A DNA stretch of 64,000 bases from a virus (IMGVR_UViG_3300027759_003827:24817-88816), one strand, 5' to 3'; counted from the first letter of the stretch, positions 14,502 to 22,658 are shown. A program made the numbers and translations. Notes: generated by a model not told the origin, from the sequence alone.

Positions 14502-14705
14502 TTACTTGATCTCTTCGTTACTAACTGGCTTCTCAGCTTCTACCTTATCCAAAGGTGTTACTGTTGAACCACCACCAGCAGTTGTATCAGCTACTACAGC
14601 TGTAGAATCTACAGTTACAGTAGTTGAATCAGTTTTTACTTCCGTAGAAGCGCCTCCGCATGCAGTTAATGCAGCGATAGCAAACATTGCGATTACTTTT
14701 TTCAT
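14502..14705 (-). CDS. small secreted lipoprotein
   Basis: 67 residues. MKKVIAMFAIAALTACGG is a lipoprotein signal peptide with lipobox LTAC, so the mature protein would be lipidated at Cys16. The remainder is Thr/Val-rich (TVTVDSTAVV) and acidic, with no domain. It is the last gene before the RNA block and lies 17 bases after the thioredoxin gene. It could be an outer-membrane spanin part or a surface decoy. Its length and composition do not settle this. Confidence 0.75.
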   Translation of the reverse strand: MKKVIAMFAIAALTACGGASTEVKTDSTTVTVDSTAVVADTTAGGGSTVTPLDKVEAEKPVSNEEIK

Positions 14706-14722
14706 CTTGTTCTTGTTTTTGT

Positions 14723-14974
14723 TTATTTAAATTGCGATAACACTTGGGTTAGTTGCGGCTTGGACATTACTCCGGAGTTTCTATAAACTACATTTCCGCT
14801 ATTCTCTACAATAATAGTAGGAACGCTTGACACGTTATATCTCTGTGCCATGTCTGGTTGTTGATCTACGTCAACATAATTAATGCCTACGCCTATTTCT
14901 GCGCTTACTGCTTGAACTGTAGGTTTAAACATTTTACATGGACCGCACCATGCTGCTGTAAAGTATAATACCAT
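14723..14974 (-). CDS. thioredoxin
   Basis: 83 residues, short for a thioredoxin (usually about 105) because the first strand and helix are missing. AAWCGPCKMFKP carries the WCGPC redox site at residues 9-13, NYVDVDQQPDMAQRYNV is the middle strand and helix, and SVPTIIV holds the cis-proline. It likely reduces disulfides in the cytoplasm. The class II ribonucleotide reductase at 38.4 kb needs such a reductant (inference). No signal peptide is seen. Confidence 0.92.
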   Translation of the reverse strand: MVLYFTAAWCGPCKMFKPTVQAVSAEIGVGINYVDVDQQPDMAQRYNVSSVPTIIVENSGNVVYRNSGVMSKPQLTQVLSQFK

Positions 14975-15001
14975 CTTTTATCTTTTTATAAATGTATGAA
15001 C

Positions 15002-15337
15002 TTATTCTGAATCATCCAACTTTACTGAATGCTTTTCTTGAACTCCTGGTAAAGCAATAATTACTGGTTCTACTTTGTATATAGAGTTTACAGTATGAGC
15101 TAAGTCGTATCCTTCTTGTTCTTCTATTTCTAATACTTGAGATGTATTAAAGAACCTATCTCCTTTAATCATAAGAAAGCATTGATGTTCATTAGACTTC
15201 TCTAGGTTAATAGTCCCTTCCTTAACGTACCCTTCATTAATTTGATTAGGATGTTCGTTGTTAAATTTATTATCCTTTAATTTAGTCAATCGTATTACCG
15301 TGTCTCTATACTTACTAAAATCTATTAGCTCGCTCAT
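15002..15337 (-). CDS. hypothetical protein
   Basis: 111 residues, acidic, begins SELIDFSKYRDTVIRLTKLKDNKFN. No membrane segment, cysteine motif or known catalytic pattern is visible. It follows the next hypothetical gene by one base, so the two are translated together. Function unknown. Confidence 0.65.
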   Translation of the reverse strand: MSELIDFSKYRDTVIRLTKLKDNKFNNEHPNQINEGYVKEGTINLEKSNEHQCFLMIKGDRFFNTSQVLEIEEQEGYDLAHTVNSIYKVEPVIIALPGVQEKHSVKLDDSE

Positions 15338-15338
15338 A

Positions 15339-15776
15339 TTATTTTATTTTAAATTTAATATTTTTCTTTCCTATTTTAATTGATTCTATAATTAAATCTT
15401 CATAGTCTCTTCCAAAAAACTCTTTTAAATTTCTTCCTCTAGAAAGGTAAGGGCCTCCTGAAGGATCTACCATATCGATAGTATCCTTATCTGAATAAAT
15501 ATATTCTCCAAATAGTTTATAGAGAGCATTATTATACCAACCAGTACCGTCTTTCTCAACGTATAATGCTTCCTCAAATTCTTCAAGAGTTAGTAATTGA
15601 TTCCCTTCCAATTTAGCGTCTATAATTGCACTTGTTACATACTTCTCGTATGCTACATCGTACTTGTTAGGCCAGCTATATCTAAAATAGGGACTATAAC
15701 CAGACATAGTTACAGTTTTTCCCTTATGGTCAAAGGTAATCTTATCGTTGTAGCGGTTATGGTAGATTGCTTTCAT
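15339..15776 (-). CDS. hypothetical protein
   Basis: 145 residues. It is rich in Tyr and Lys (YHNRYNDK, YSPYFRYSWPNKYDVAYEKYV) with a C-terminal basic strand. No domain recognised and no signal peptide. It is co-directional with and adjacent to the 111-residue gene. Function unknown. Confidence 0.65.
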   Translation of the reverse strand: MKAIYHNRYNDKITFDHKGKTVTMSGYSPYFRYSWPNKYDVAYEKYVTSAIIDAKLEGNQLLTLEEFEEALYVEKDGTGWYNNALYKLFGEYIYSDKDTIDMVDPSGGPYLSRGRNLKEFFGRDYEDLIIESIKIGKKNIKFKIK

Positions 15777-15815
15777 AGATTAAAATTAAGGAGACTTATT
15801 TAACCTACCAACTTT

Positions 15816-17066
15816 TTATATGTTTATTTTAGATCCAAGTGCAAATACGTACATCAATGGAATATCAGGATTAGTACTCATATTAACTTTTAAATTAATA
15901 TTTAATTTAAATTTCTTACTAAATCTAATATCTGTTCCAGCACCTGTAAAGAAGGAAACGTTAGCATCGTATGTAGCTTTCTTATCTTGTTGACCGAACA
16001 TTACAGGTGAGGAAATAAGGTATATTTCCGGAGATACTGTTTGTTTTCTACTAACTTGAAAGGGTCTAGTGTAGAAGGCTATGATAGAGGGCGATAACAT
16101 TATCTGAGTACCTGTTAAGATAAGGGAATTTCCACTTAAAGCAAGTCCTGCTACCGCTCCTTTGTTTAGAGGTTTTACAAAGGACCATCCGTAGAATATA
16201 AACTTATTATCCCAATCTGTTACATAAGTTACACTAGTAGAAGTTACTCCAAATACCTTTCCTTTCTTCATTATAATATCAGAAGTGCTTCCTCCAATAA
16301 CTACCTGCTTTAGGTCTGCTCTAACTGAAGTGCTTATTCCGTAACTAAACATACCTTCGTTTAAAGTCTTAGACATATTAACATTGAAGGTAGGTACTAT
16401 CATAGAGCCCATCTGTATTACTGATAAGTCTGCTTTAACGATAGGAGGATTAGCTTTACGTTCTTCTTTTTTCTTTTCTTGTTCTTTCTTCTTATTTTCA
16501 GATTTTTTCTCTGATTTAGATTCAGACTTAGATTCGTTACTTGAACTTTCTGATTTTGTTTCTCTTCCAGAACTCTCCGATGATGAGTTTGATGACGACG
16601 ACTCCCCAGAGGAGGATGAGGATTGGGAAGAAGAGGAGGATGAAGACGAGGTTGAAGAGGATGAGGAAGATATTGAAGTTCCTGATGTAGATACGGCTGC
16701 TGTAGAAGCAGCACTTGAGCTTGCTGCAGATGCTGCTGATGAAGCTGCTTGAGAGGCAGCATTGCTTGCTGCTTGTGCGGCCTGTTGTGCCACAGTTGCT
16801 ACTATTGCTATTGGACATGGTGTTGAGAAGATGTCATTAACCCATTTAGTTACTGTTCCTGATGCAAAGTCGGCATACGTAAAGATTCTAGACTTATTTC
16901 TAATAAGTACTAATACTCCAGGTTGATTAGATGAGATAGGAACTACTACTGTGTAAACTTTGTTATCACAGGGGTCAATGTAGGTTTGAACAATATTCTG
17001 ACCGTTCGCTTTATTAGCGAATATAAACGAAACTGATATTAAGACGGCTAGTATCCATTGTTTCAT
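15816..17066 (-). CDS. secreted Ser-rich protein with beta-barrel-like C-terminus
   Basis: 416 residues. A signal peptide (MKQWILAVLISVSFIFANKANG) is followed by a folded segment of about 70 residues, an Ala/Ser then Ser-run region (about 95-165), and a Lys/Glu-rich stretch to about 200. The last 210 residues show alternating amphipathic strands (for example MFSYGISTSVRADLKQVVIGG) ending in YVFALGSKINI, as in outer-membrane barrels. This suggests a phage-encoded envelope protein placed in the host outer membrane. A tail-fibre or virion role is less likely because of the signal peptide. It overlaps the next gene start by one base. Confidence 0.7.
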   Translation of the reverse strand: MKQWILAVLISVSFIFANKANGQNIVQTYIDPCDNKVYTVVVPISSNQPGVLVLIRNKSRIFTYADFASGTVTKWVNDIFSTPCPIAIVATVAQQAAQAASNAASQAASSAASAASSSAASTAAVSTSGTSISSSSSSTSSSSSSSSQSSSSSGESSSSNSSSESSGRETKSESSSNESKSESKSEKKSENKKKEQEKKKEERKANPPIVKADLSVIQMGSMIVPTFNVNMSKTLNEGMFSYGISTSVRADLKQVVIGGSTSDIIMKKGKVFGVTSTSVTYVTDWDNKFIFYGWSFVKPLNKGAVAGLALSGNSLILTGTQIMLSPSIIAFYTRPFQVSRKQTVSPEIYLISSPVMFGQQDKKATYDANVSFFTGAGTDIRFSKKFKLNINLKVNMSTNPDIPLMYVFALGSKINI

Positions 17067-17356
17067 TAATTTCTTCTAGAAGGACGAGAAGGTAATTGTC
17101 TTGGTGGAACAAAACGATGAGTTGGCCTTTGAGGTATCCAGCGTTGTGGTTGATATCTAGGTGTAATCCATCTTTGAATTATAATCGGAGTAAACTGTAT
17201 AGGAGCATATTGATAATCGTAAATTACTCTCTGCTTCCTAACTATTGAATCTTGCGGACTAACGAACACATACTGAACTGGGGTGCAGCTAGCTATAAAC
17301 ATTGTTATCCACAGTAGTAATATAAATGCTACACAGATTGAAATTATTTTTTTCAT
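17066..17356 (-). CDS. lipoprotein with Pro/Arg-rich tail
   Basis: 96 residues. The N-terminus MKKIISICVAFILLLWITMFIASC is a lipoprotein signal with lipobox IASC (Cys24). The mature part is rich in Pro, Arg and Gln (QPQRWIPQRPTHRFVPPRQ). It overlaps the Ser-rich barrel gene by one base, suggesting joint function at the outer membrane. The extended proline-rich tail could span periplasm or bind peptidoglycan (inference). No family recognised. Confidence 0.7.
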   Translation of the reverse strand: MKKIISICVAFILLLWITMFIASCTPVQYVFVSPQDSIVRKQRVIYDYQYAPIQFTPIIIQRWITPRYQPQRWIPQRPTHRFVPPRQLPSRPSRRN

Positions 17357-17357
17357 C

Positions 17358-17465
17358 TTACTTTACTTTATTTAAAATTACTTGATTAGCTTTCACTAAT
17401 TCTGCTTTCTTAACGCCAGATTTTTTAGATCTCATTGAACGCTTTTTCTTTGGTGCTGTTCCCAT
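17358..17465 (-). CDS. 35-residue basic peptide
   Basis: ATG at 17463-17465, TAA at 17358-17360. The peptide begins MGTAPKKKRSMRSKKSGVKK and has a Lys/Arg-rich first two thirds. The leader AAAAAGTAAATT fits the starts seen here. It fills the gap between the CsgG-like gene (stop 17469) and the lipoprotein (start 17356) with 1-3 base spacing, which supports translation. It might bind RNA or DNA. No family is recognised. Confidence 0.6.
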   Translation of the reverse strand: MGTAPKKKRSMRSKKSGVKKAELVKANQVILNKVK

Positions 17466-17468
17466 AAT

Positions 17469-18191
17469 TTACTTTTTAAAAACTTCTTTCTTAACCATGC
17501 GAGCTAGAATTCTTGCACAAGCAATATCTAAAGCTTTTTTGGTTGCAATTGAAACTGTTGATTGATTAAATTTAACTGGATCTACTGTAGCGTCTGAAAG
17601 GAAGGTTAACTCTCTAGTTGTCTTAGCTTCACCAAGTCCTGATGCTGCTATGATTTCTCCTGTCTCTGCATTTGTAAATCTAACTTGTAAGCCTAAACGA
17701 GTTACCATTTGATTCTTAACTCCGTTAGATAAATTTATTTCTTCGTCATCAGATACAGACCAGTCATATACCTCTACTTCTACAAAGTAATGTGCAAGTC
17801 TAATCTTACCTCTACCGTCTAATTTGTCTTGACTTATTCCAGCTTGTGATGCTTGAAACTGCTTGACCATTCTATTCTTAATCTCTGTCTTATCTTCTGT
17901 AAATGTAAAGCGATTAAGATTCTCTAAATATTCTAACGTGATATTAGCTACACCTAAACCTACTTTCTTCTCTTTAAGTTCTGGATATTGCTCGTAGACT
18001 TCATCACCAATACCGCATTTAAGAATTTGAATAGGTATCGTTGGTCCATCGTAGTCTAAGTATTGACTAATATCGATTTTAGTTTCGAAGCTTGCTTTGT
18101 ACTGCTCTGTCTTTGTTGACCCTATAGTTTGTGCAACAGCCACAGCACTGCTTAGTAAAAATAAACTTAATAAAGTTAATAACTTTTGCAT
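17469..18191 (-). CDS. secreted CsgG-like protein
   Basis: 240 residues. A signal peptide ends near AVAVAQ, with no lipobox, unlike true CsgG. The core resembles the CsgG/curli-assembly fold: a helix-strand region ending FVEVEVYDW, then TRLGLQVRFTNAETGEIIAASG and a terminal helix KKALDIACARILARMV. CsgG forms the outer-membrane pore for curli subunits, and CsgG-like genes have been reported in some marine T4-like phages. A periplasmic assembly factor is the likeliest form here. A second protein of this look lies at 21479-21961. Confidence 0.55.
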   Translation of the reverse strand: MQKLLTLLSLFLLSSAVAVAQTIGSTKTEQYKASFETKIDISQYLDYDGPTIPIQILKCGIGDEVYEQYPELKEKKVGLGVANITLEYLENLNRFTFTEDKTEIKNRMVKQFQASQAGISQDKLDGRGKIRLAHYFVEVEVYDWSVSDDEEINLSNGVKNQMVTRLGLQVRFTNAETGEIIAASGLGEAKTTRELTFLSDATVDPVKFNQSTVSIATKKALDIACARILARMVKKEVFKK

Positions 18192-18196
18192 ACATG

Positions 18197-18418
18197 TTAT
18201 TTCTTTTCTGGTTTTTCATACCAGATGTTATCTGGATCATTTTTAAATGTTCCGTCTATTTTCCACATAATAGCATTACCTACTTCTGTATTTAACTTTG
18301 GATCTACCTGCCAGGTAATTAACATAAAGACTTCAAAGCTTAAAGCTAGTATGGTCCATACAAAAAATAACTGTGCAAATCTCAAAAGTAACAAATCCTT
18401 AATTTTATTCATAAACAT
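18197..18418 (-). CDS. small single-span membrane protein
   Basis: 73 residues. Residues about 10-36 (LLLRFAQLFFVWTILALSFEVFMLITW) form one transmembrane helix. A soluble tail of about 35 residues follows, ending EKPEKK. It sits in a row of three small membrane genes between a CsgG-like gene and a lipoprotein. Phage lysis or envelope roles are possible. No family recognised. Confidence 0.68.
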   Translation of the reverse strand: MFMNKIKDLLLLRFAQLFFVWTILALSFEVFMLITWQVDPKLNTEVGNAIMWKIDGTFKNDPDNIWYEKPEKK

Positions 18419-18423
18419 ATATT

Positions 18424-18666
18424 TTAGTTTTCTTCTTCTTTCTTCTTACTGAACTTATCCCAAGTATCTCCTGCTACAGTAGCAATAGTGATAAGCATCA
18501 CCGCTTCTACTAATTTATCTGAAGGTTTGATATCTCCGTGAGAGAAGCTGTTTGCTAATAAAGTACCGCATAAAAATAGAGAGCATACAAAACCAATTAA
18601 TGGTTTCATTGAAATTGATCCTTTTTCATCTTTAAATAAGTCTATTACGAATTCTTTAAATGTCAT
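18424..18666 (-). CDS. two-span membrane protein, holin candidate
   Basis: 80 residues. A cytoplasmic amphipathic start (TFKEFVIDLFKDEKGSISMK) is followed by two hydrophobic helices (LIGFVCSLFLCGTLLA and EAVMLITIATVAGDTW) and a Lys/Glu tail. Size and topology fit class II holins and similar small phage proteins. No endolysin is evident beside it, apart from a hub peptidase far away, so lysis function is inference. Confidence 0.6.
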   Translation of the reverse strand: MTFKEFVIDLFKDEKGSISMKPLIGFVCSLFLCGTLLANSFSHGDIKPSDKLVEAVMLITIATVAGDTWDKFSKKKEEEN

Positions 18667-18690
18667 GATTGTTAATTTTGTTGTTATAAA

Positions 18691-19002
18691 TTACCATTGA
18701 GCGGGTTTTTCTTTAAACTCGTCTCCTTCTTTTTTCTTAACCGGAGCTGAAGGTTTAGTTTCTGCTGCTTTTTCTTTTATAACTACTGTTTTAGTTCCTC
18801 CAGCAGCCTGTTGTTGTTGCTGAGAGTTATTAATAATGATAGATGGTTGAGCTACTTGCTCTGTACGAGCTTCTTCTTTATGACCGCCAGTTAACTTAGT
18901 TGTAACCCATCCTCCTACTCCTAACGTTACTGTGCTTACTAGTGTAATAAGAATACCTTTAAAGGATTTTCCAGTTGATTCTTGTTCTACCTCTTCTGAC
19001 AT
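18691..19002 (-). CDS. small single-span membrane protein with charged tail
   Basis: 103 residues. Helix at about 14-32 (FKGILITLVSTVTLGVGGW), then a Gln-rich stretch and a Lys/Glu/Pro-rich tail. An N-in single span with a long, extended, charged periplasmic part resembles i-spanin-like architecture. The lipoprotein encoded seven bases downstream could be its outer-membrane partner. That pairing is inference from order and topology. Confidence 0.65.
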   Translation of the reverse strand: MSEEVEQESTGKSFKGILITLVSTVTLGVGGWVTTKLTGGHKEEARTEQVAQPSIIINNSQQQQQAAGGTKTVVIKEKAAETKPSAPVKKKEGDEFKEKPAQW

Positions 19003-19008
19003 ATTAAA

Positions 19009-19362
19009 TTATTTTATAATGATTGGAAATTTAGCTTCTTTTCCGCTTATATCTATAAATATCAAGTCGTAGTCCTTTTTTGCTAGATCTGATAAATTGT
19101 ATATCTTCTTAGTAACTATTTCTGTAGCTGTAAAACCATCTGTTTTAACGGGTTTTTCGCTTCCAAAAGGAATTATTTGCACAGAATACTTAGCTCCAAT
19201 AGTAGTTTCAAACTCAGCTGTAACTACATTGTCTATCTGCTTTATAGACTTAATGCTTGTTGAAGTAGCCGTAACTCCTAAATCAATTACTTGTTGAGGT
19301 GTAGGAGTAATCTTTGTACAAGCTACTAAGAACATAACCATTATTAATGCTGCTTTTTTCAT
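19009..19362 (-). CDS. secreted lipoprotein
   Basis: 117 residues. MKKAALIMVMFLVACTK is a lipoprotein signal with lipobox LVAC. The mature part has beta-strand patterns (VVTAEFETTIGAKYSVQIIPFG and YDLIFIDISGKEAKFPIII), like a small beta-sandwich. It lies between the charged-tail membrane protein and the cohesin-like protein, with one-base spacing to the latter. It may anchor or accompany that protein at the cell surface (inference). Confidence 0.7.
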   Translation of the reverse strand: MKKAALIMVMFLVACTKITPTPQQVIDLGVTATSTSIKSIKQIDNVVTAEFETTIGAKYSVQIIPFGSEKPVKTDGFTATEIVTKKIYNLSDLAKKDYDLIFIDISGKEAKFPIIIK

Positions 19363-19363
19363 T

Positions 19364-21475
19364 TTAGAAGTTGTTATATCCTGTTAATTTAATTTGTACT
19401 CTATTTAAATTAATGCCTAGTTGATTACCGTTGATCGCACTAGCATCCATTGTAGATGAAACATTTATAGATGTTAAAATGTCTACCCCGTTACCTATTG
19501 TTGAGAACTTTAATTTAAATGGAGTAGAAACTCCAGTAATAGCTGTTTTATTATTTTGATCTAAAGCTCCAAACTTAACCTTACCGTTCTTAGCGTTTGC
19601 AAATATAAACCAAGTATTGGGTAGAGTTGATACTAATTCTTCAAACTTAAGCTTAGTTGGATCATATTCGAACTGAAATTGTAAGCCTCCTACGTTAGCT
19701 CCTTTAGTATCAATTGCGACTGGTATTTCTATATTATTAGATGTTATAGTCGTGTTTGTTAAGTTAACATCTATAGCAGTTATATCATAAGGAGTATTAA
19801 TGAAACTCGTATTTGAAATAGACATATTTTTAAATACAGTATTAGTCTGTAAGCTATTCAAAGCATTTGTTTGAACTGTTGAAGTTCCGCTAGTAGAAGT
19901 TACAACTTGAGATGAATGAGATCTGTTTACATCTCCCCATAACAGGTATTTTAGGTTTAAGAAAGCATTTGTACCTAATACATCTGTCTTAAAGTAGGTC
20001 TTAGGATATGTAACAGTACTCCAGTTTGAAGTTGTTATGCTTCCCCAAGATGAATTAGGGTTCATATCAAAAGTAAACTCTGCTCTTAATGCATAATCTA
20101 CACCTCCGTTATTAATATCTCTTATATAGCTTAAATATACAGATGAACCGTCTTTAGCTTTAAGTAAAGTCGAAGGTACTCTATATTGAGCCCATGAAGC
20201 ATCTTCAGATACATACTCAACTGGACCTGTGTATATGTCAAATAATTGAACACTCTTAACTTTGTTAGGAAGAGTTCCTGTTGGAAACTTTCTCATATCG
20301 ATACGTAAAGTACTAAACGTAGTTCCTGGAGTTACATAGCTCCATTCTACCTGTCCGCCTATCGTAGCTACATCTGCTGCTCTCCAAGTAGGTAAGCTCA
20401 TCCAGCCGTTTGTACCTGCTACATATCCTACAGGTATCGTCATTAGAGTATCTAGTCCGGCAACTTGACCTAACAGTCTAGGTAAGTCTCCGCCGTCTAT
20501 TACCCTATTCCTATTAATGTCTGCAGCATACAGAGATTGGCCTGTATTTAAGTTAGTACCTTTAGTTCCGTCTAGTCCCATAGAAGTAAATTCGGCTTGT
20601 GCTGTAGTAAAGTCGGATATTGTAATAGCTGAATTATAAATTTTATAGATGCTGTCTATACTGTACATTAAAGTAACGTCGTATACTTTATTTGCTGCTA
20701 ATAGAGATTGATTAATATCTACAGATCCGTCAGATAACACTGAGAATAGTTGACCTTGGTTTGTAACTGTGTCTCTAAATGATAGCTTTAAATTAGATAA
20801 ATTATATAAATTAGAATTTAAGTCAACTTTTGCGGTTACATACTTACCGAAGTTCTGATTCATATTAATTTGAGTAGACAGTGGACTGTCCATAAATGTT
20901 GGAGCTTGAACACCTTGCGCATCCCATCCAGCAACAAAGTTCAATATAACAGGGTTGAATGAATTTGCTGTTGATGCTACCTTTAATTTAAATCTTACAA
21001 TTAACATTCTATCGTAAGATGTATAAGGCATTGCCGATGTTGTTGCCCAGGTTAAAGTTGCTCTAAGAATTGCATTAGAACCGTTAGCATTATACACGTA
21101 AGTTGCATTGGAAACATACCTCTGTGTACCGTTTGTATAAGTACTATTTCCTGCGTAAGTATAGCTAGGATAGTTTTGCCAAGATAGTTGTATGTTAGAA
21201 CCAGCAGGGAGTATTCCGCCGTTACCGCCAGTACCTGTATGATTAACTGAAACTACTTCAAAGTTTGTCATATCATACTGCAAATCAAACATTAGCTGTC
21301 TTGTAGTTGCATCGCTGTTACCGTTTGCTTGAATTATGACGTCAAACTGATCTCCTCTATTAATAGCACCGCCAGTTGTACTAGCAATAACTCTTGTATC
21401 AGAGAATTTAAATTTAATTTGTCCGAAAGATGTTAATCCTACAAACAGTAGGATAAGTGTCAATAAATGTTTCAT
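19364..21475 (-). CDS. secreted protein with cohesin-like and dockerin-like regions
   Basis: 703 residues. A signal peptide (about 1-18, TSFGQ) leads into a cohesin-like beta-sandwich (about 20-205; RQLMFDLQYDMTNFEVVSV is the typical second strand pair). A dockerin-like calcium loop, DINRNRVIDGGDLPRLLGQ, lies at about 319-337, a second weaker one near 515 (WGDVNRSHS), and another cohesin-like domain from about 575 to the end (GGLQFQFEYDPTKLKFEEL). Cohesin-dockerin pairs join extracellular proteins. Such a layout in a phage is unusual. It may be displayed on infected cells or form surface assemblies. Confidence 0.7.
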   Translation of the reverse strand: MKHLLTLILLFVGLTSFGQIKFKFSDTRVIASTTGGAINRGDQFDVIIQANGNSDATTRQLMFDLQYDMTNFEVVSVNHTGTGGNGGILPAGSNIQLSWQNYPSYTYAGNSTYTNGTQRYVSNATYVYNANGSNAILRATLTWATTSAMPYTSYDRMLIVRFKLKVASTANSFNPVILNFVAGWDAQGVQAPTFMDSPLSTQINMNQNFGKYVTAKVDLNSNLYNLSNLKLSFRDTVTNQGQLFSVLSDGSVDINQSLLAANKVYDVTLMYSIDSIYKIYNSAITISDFTTAQAEFTSMGLDGTKGTNLNTGQSLYAADINRNRVIDGGDLPRLLGQVAGLDTLMTIPVGYVAGTNGWMSLPTWRAADVATIGGQVEWSYVTPGTTFSTLRIDMRKFPTGTLPNKVKSVQLFDIYTGPVEYVSEDASWAQYRVPSTLLKAKDGSSVYLSYIRDINNGGVDYALRAEFTFDMNPNSSWGSITTSNWSTVTYPKTYFKTDVLGTNAFLNLKYLLWGDVNRSHSSQVVTSTSGTSTVQTNALNSLQTNTVFKNMSISNTSFINTPYDITAIDVNLTNTTITSNNIEIPVAIDTKGANVGGLQFQFEYDPTKLKFEELVSTLPNTWFIFANAKNGKVKFGALDQNNKTAITGVSTPFKLKFSTIGNGVDILTSINVSSTMDASAINGNQLGINLNRVQIKLTGYNNF

Positions 21476-21478
21476 GTC

Positions 21479-21961
21479 TTAAAATAATTTAGACATAACC
21501 GATACGCATGCTTTTTTTACTGCGTTTCTTTGTACGGTCGAGTTAAACTGACCTCCTTCATTTATTAATAACGTGGATGTACTTATTTCTGAGGATCTAT
21601 CTTCTGTAGTTATAGTCTTTAGTACTTTACCGAATCCGTCAGATAGAGTACCTCTCATCCTTATTACAACTTCACTTTTATCTTGGTGAAAAACAGAAAA
21701 TCCTTGTTTTGTCTGTTCTACATCAAAGAAAAAAATCTCTACATCTACAACATAATCTGCATCAAACTTGTCTACAAGACTAAACCCCTTATCTTGAAGA
21801 GCTTCTTGTAAGACGTTTTTAACGCCAAAAGCTAGGTTTTTATTTCCTGTAAGGGGACCTGCTTTAATATTATTTACTATTGTCCCAAGGGAGGCTTTAG
21901 TTTGAGCCTTTCCTGTAAGACTTAGTAAGAGCGTAACCATAATTAGGAGAAATACCCTCAT
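21479..21961 (-). CDS. secreted CsgG/LptE-like small protein
   Basis: 160 residues. Signal peptide to about residue 19 (LLSLTGKAQ), no lipobox. The pattern of NVLQEALQDKGFSLVDKFDADYVVDVEIFFFDVEQ, then VVIRMRGTLSDGFGKVL and a C-terminal helix VKKACVSVMSKLF mirrors the CsgG-like protein at 17469-18191. It is probably periplasmic. It lies three bases upstream of the cohesin-like gene, so it may assist its export or assembly (inference). Confidence 0.5.
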   Translation of the reverse strand: MRVFLLIMVTLLLSLTGKAQTKASLGTIVNNIKAGPLTGNKNLAFGVKNVLQEALQDKGFSLVDKFDADYVVDVEIFFFDVEQTKQGFSVFHQDKSEVVIRMRGTLSDGFGKVLKTITTEDRSSEISTSTLLINEGGQFNSTVQRNAVKKACVSVMSKLF

Positions 21962-21974
21962 TTACGGTTTAAAT

Positions 21975-21981
21975 ATAAATA
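21975..21981 (-). promoter_or_regulatory. TATTTAT element, candidate phage promoter
   Basis: TATTTAT on the minus strand, 13 nt before the start of the 160-residue secreted protein. It would begin the transcript of the envelope block. Confidence 0.45.
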
Positions 21982-21992
21982 GGATATATGTC

Positions 21993-22646
21993 TTACTTAA
22001 ACCTAAATCCAGTCAACTTTTCAACAGCTTGAACTGTAACTTGATGTGTATACAAGCCTTTAGGCTTATCAGGAGTATTATCAAAGATAAAAGCTAGATA
22101 TTGTTTATCTTTTACGGTATATATAACTTTCCAACATTGTTTTGGGACAGATACTCTTCCTATCTTTTTTGCAACACCTACTGAACCAGCCCATACACGT
22201 ACGCTATCTCGCTCTAAAGCGATAGTTCTTTCTAATACTTCTGAGGTTTTCCAGTCTCCTGCATTTAAGGAGTGATATTGAGGTGTCATATTACTCATAT
22301 AAAAGCATTCTGTTTGAATATCAGCAGTTTGACATTGATTTTCAGCAGCTGGCATATTATGGCCTCTATCTAACCCGCTTCCTACGTAATCGGTTTTAAT
22401 ATCAGTTTCCTGTATAAGTTGTGGATCAGGCTGAAATGCATCTTTGCGTGCTAACGGTGTTGGGCATCCTATTTTAGCTCTAGTAACATACCATTCAACT
22501 AATACTGGGTAGCGTTTAGACTTACTAAATACTGTAGTATAATTAGTGTGTTTGATACGAACTGTATCTTGAGCACTCAATGCAACAGATACGAATAGAC
22601 TTAGTAGTGCTATTAAAGCTAAAATTAAAATAAGTTTCTTTTTCAT
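21993..22646 (-). CDS. secreted DNA/RNA non-specific endonuclease (NUC/EndA family)
   Basis: 217 residues. Signal peptide MKKKLILILALIALLSLFVSVALSAQ. GLDRGHNMPAAEN contains the DRGH catalytic histidine motif (near residue 96), and NMTPQYHSLNAGDW holds the metal-binding asparagine region. The fold is the beta-beta-alpha Me nuclease. Export means it acts in the periplasm or outside the cell, perhaps on competing phage DNA, host DNA released on lysis, or extracellular DNA for nutrients. The three options cannot be separated from sequence. Confidence 0.88.
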   Translation of the reverse strand: MKKKLILILALIALLSLFVSVALSAQDTVRIKHTNYTTVFSKSKRYPVLVEWYVTRAKIGCPTPLARKDAFQPDPQLIQETDIKTDYVGSGLDRGHNMPAAENQCQTADIQTECFYMSNMTPQYHSLNAGDWKTSEVLERTIALERDSVRVWAGSVGVAKKIGRVSVPKQCWKVIYTVKDKQYLAFIFDNTPDKPKGLYTHQVTVQAVEKLTGFRFK

Positions 22647-22658
22647 ATATGTAAATAG

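Noticed and set aside
16384-16752. Plus-strand acidic ORF (Asp/Glu-rich)
   Set aside because: It is the antisense of the Ser-rich linker; the composition follows from the codon bias of the sense gene.
16418-16818. Two further minus-strand frames within the Ser-rich gene
   Set aside because: Low-complexity shadows in alternative frames without leaders.
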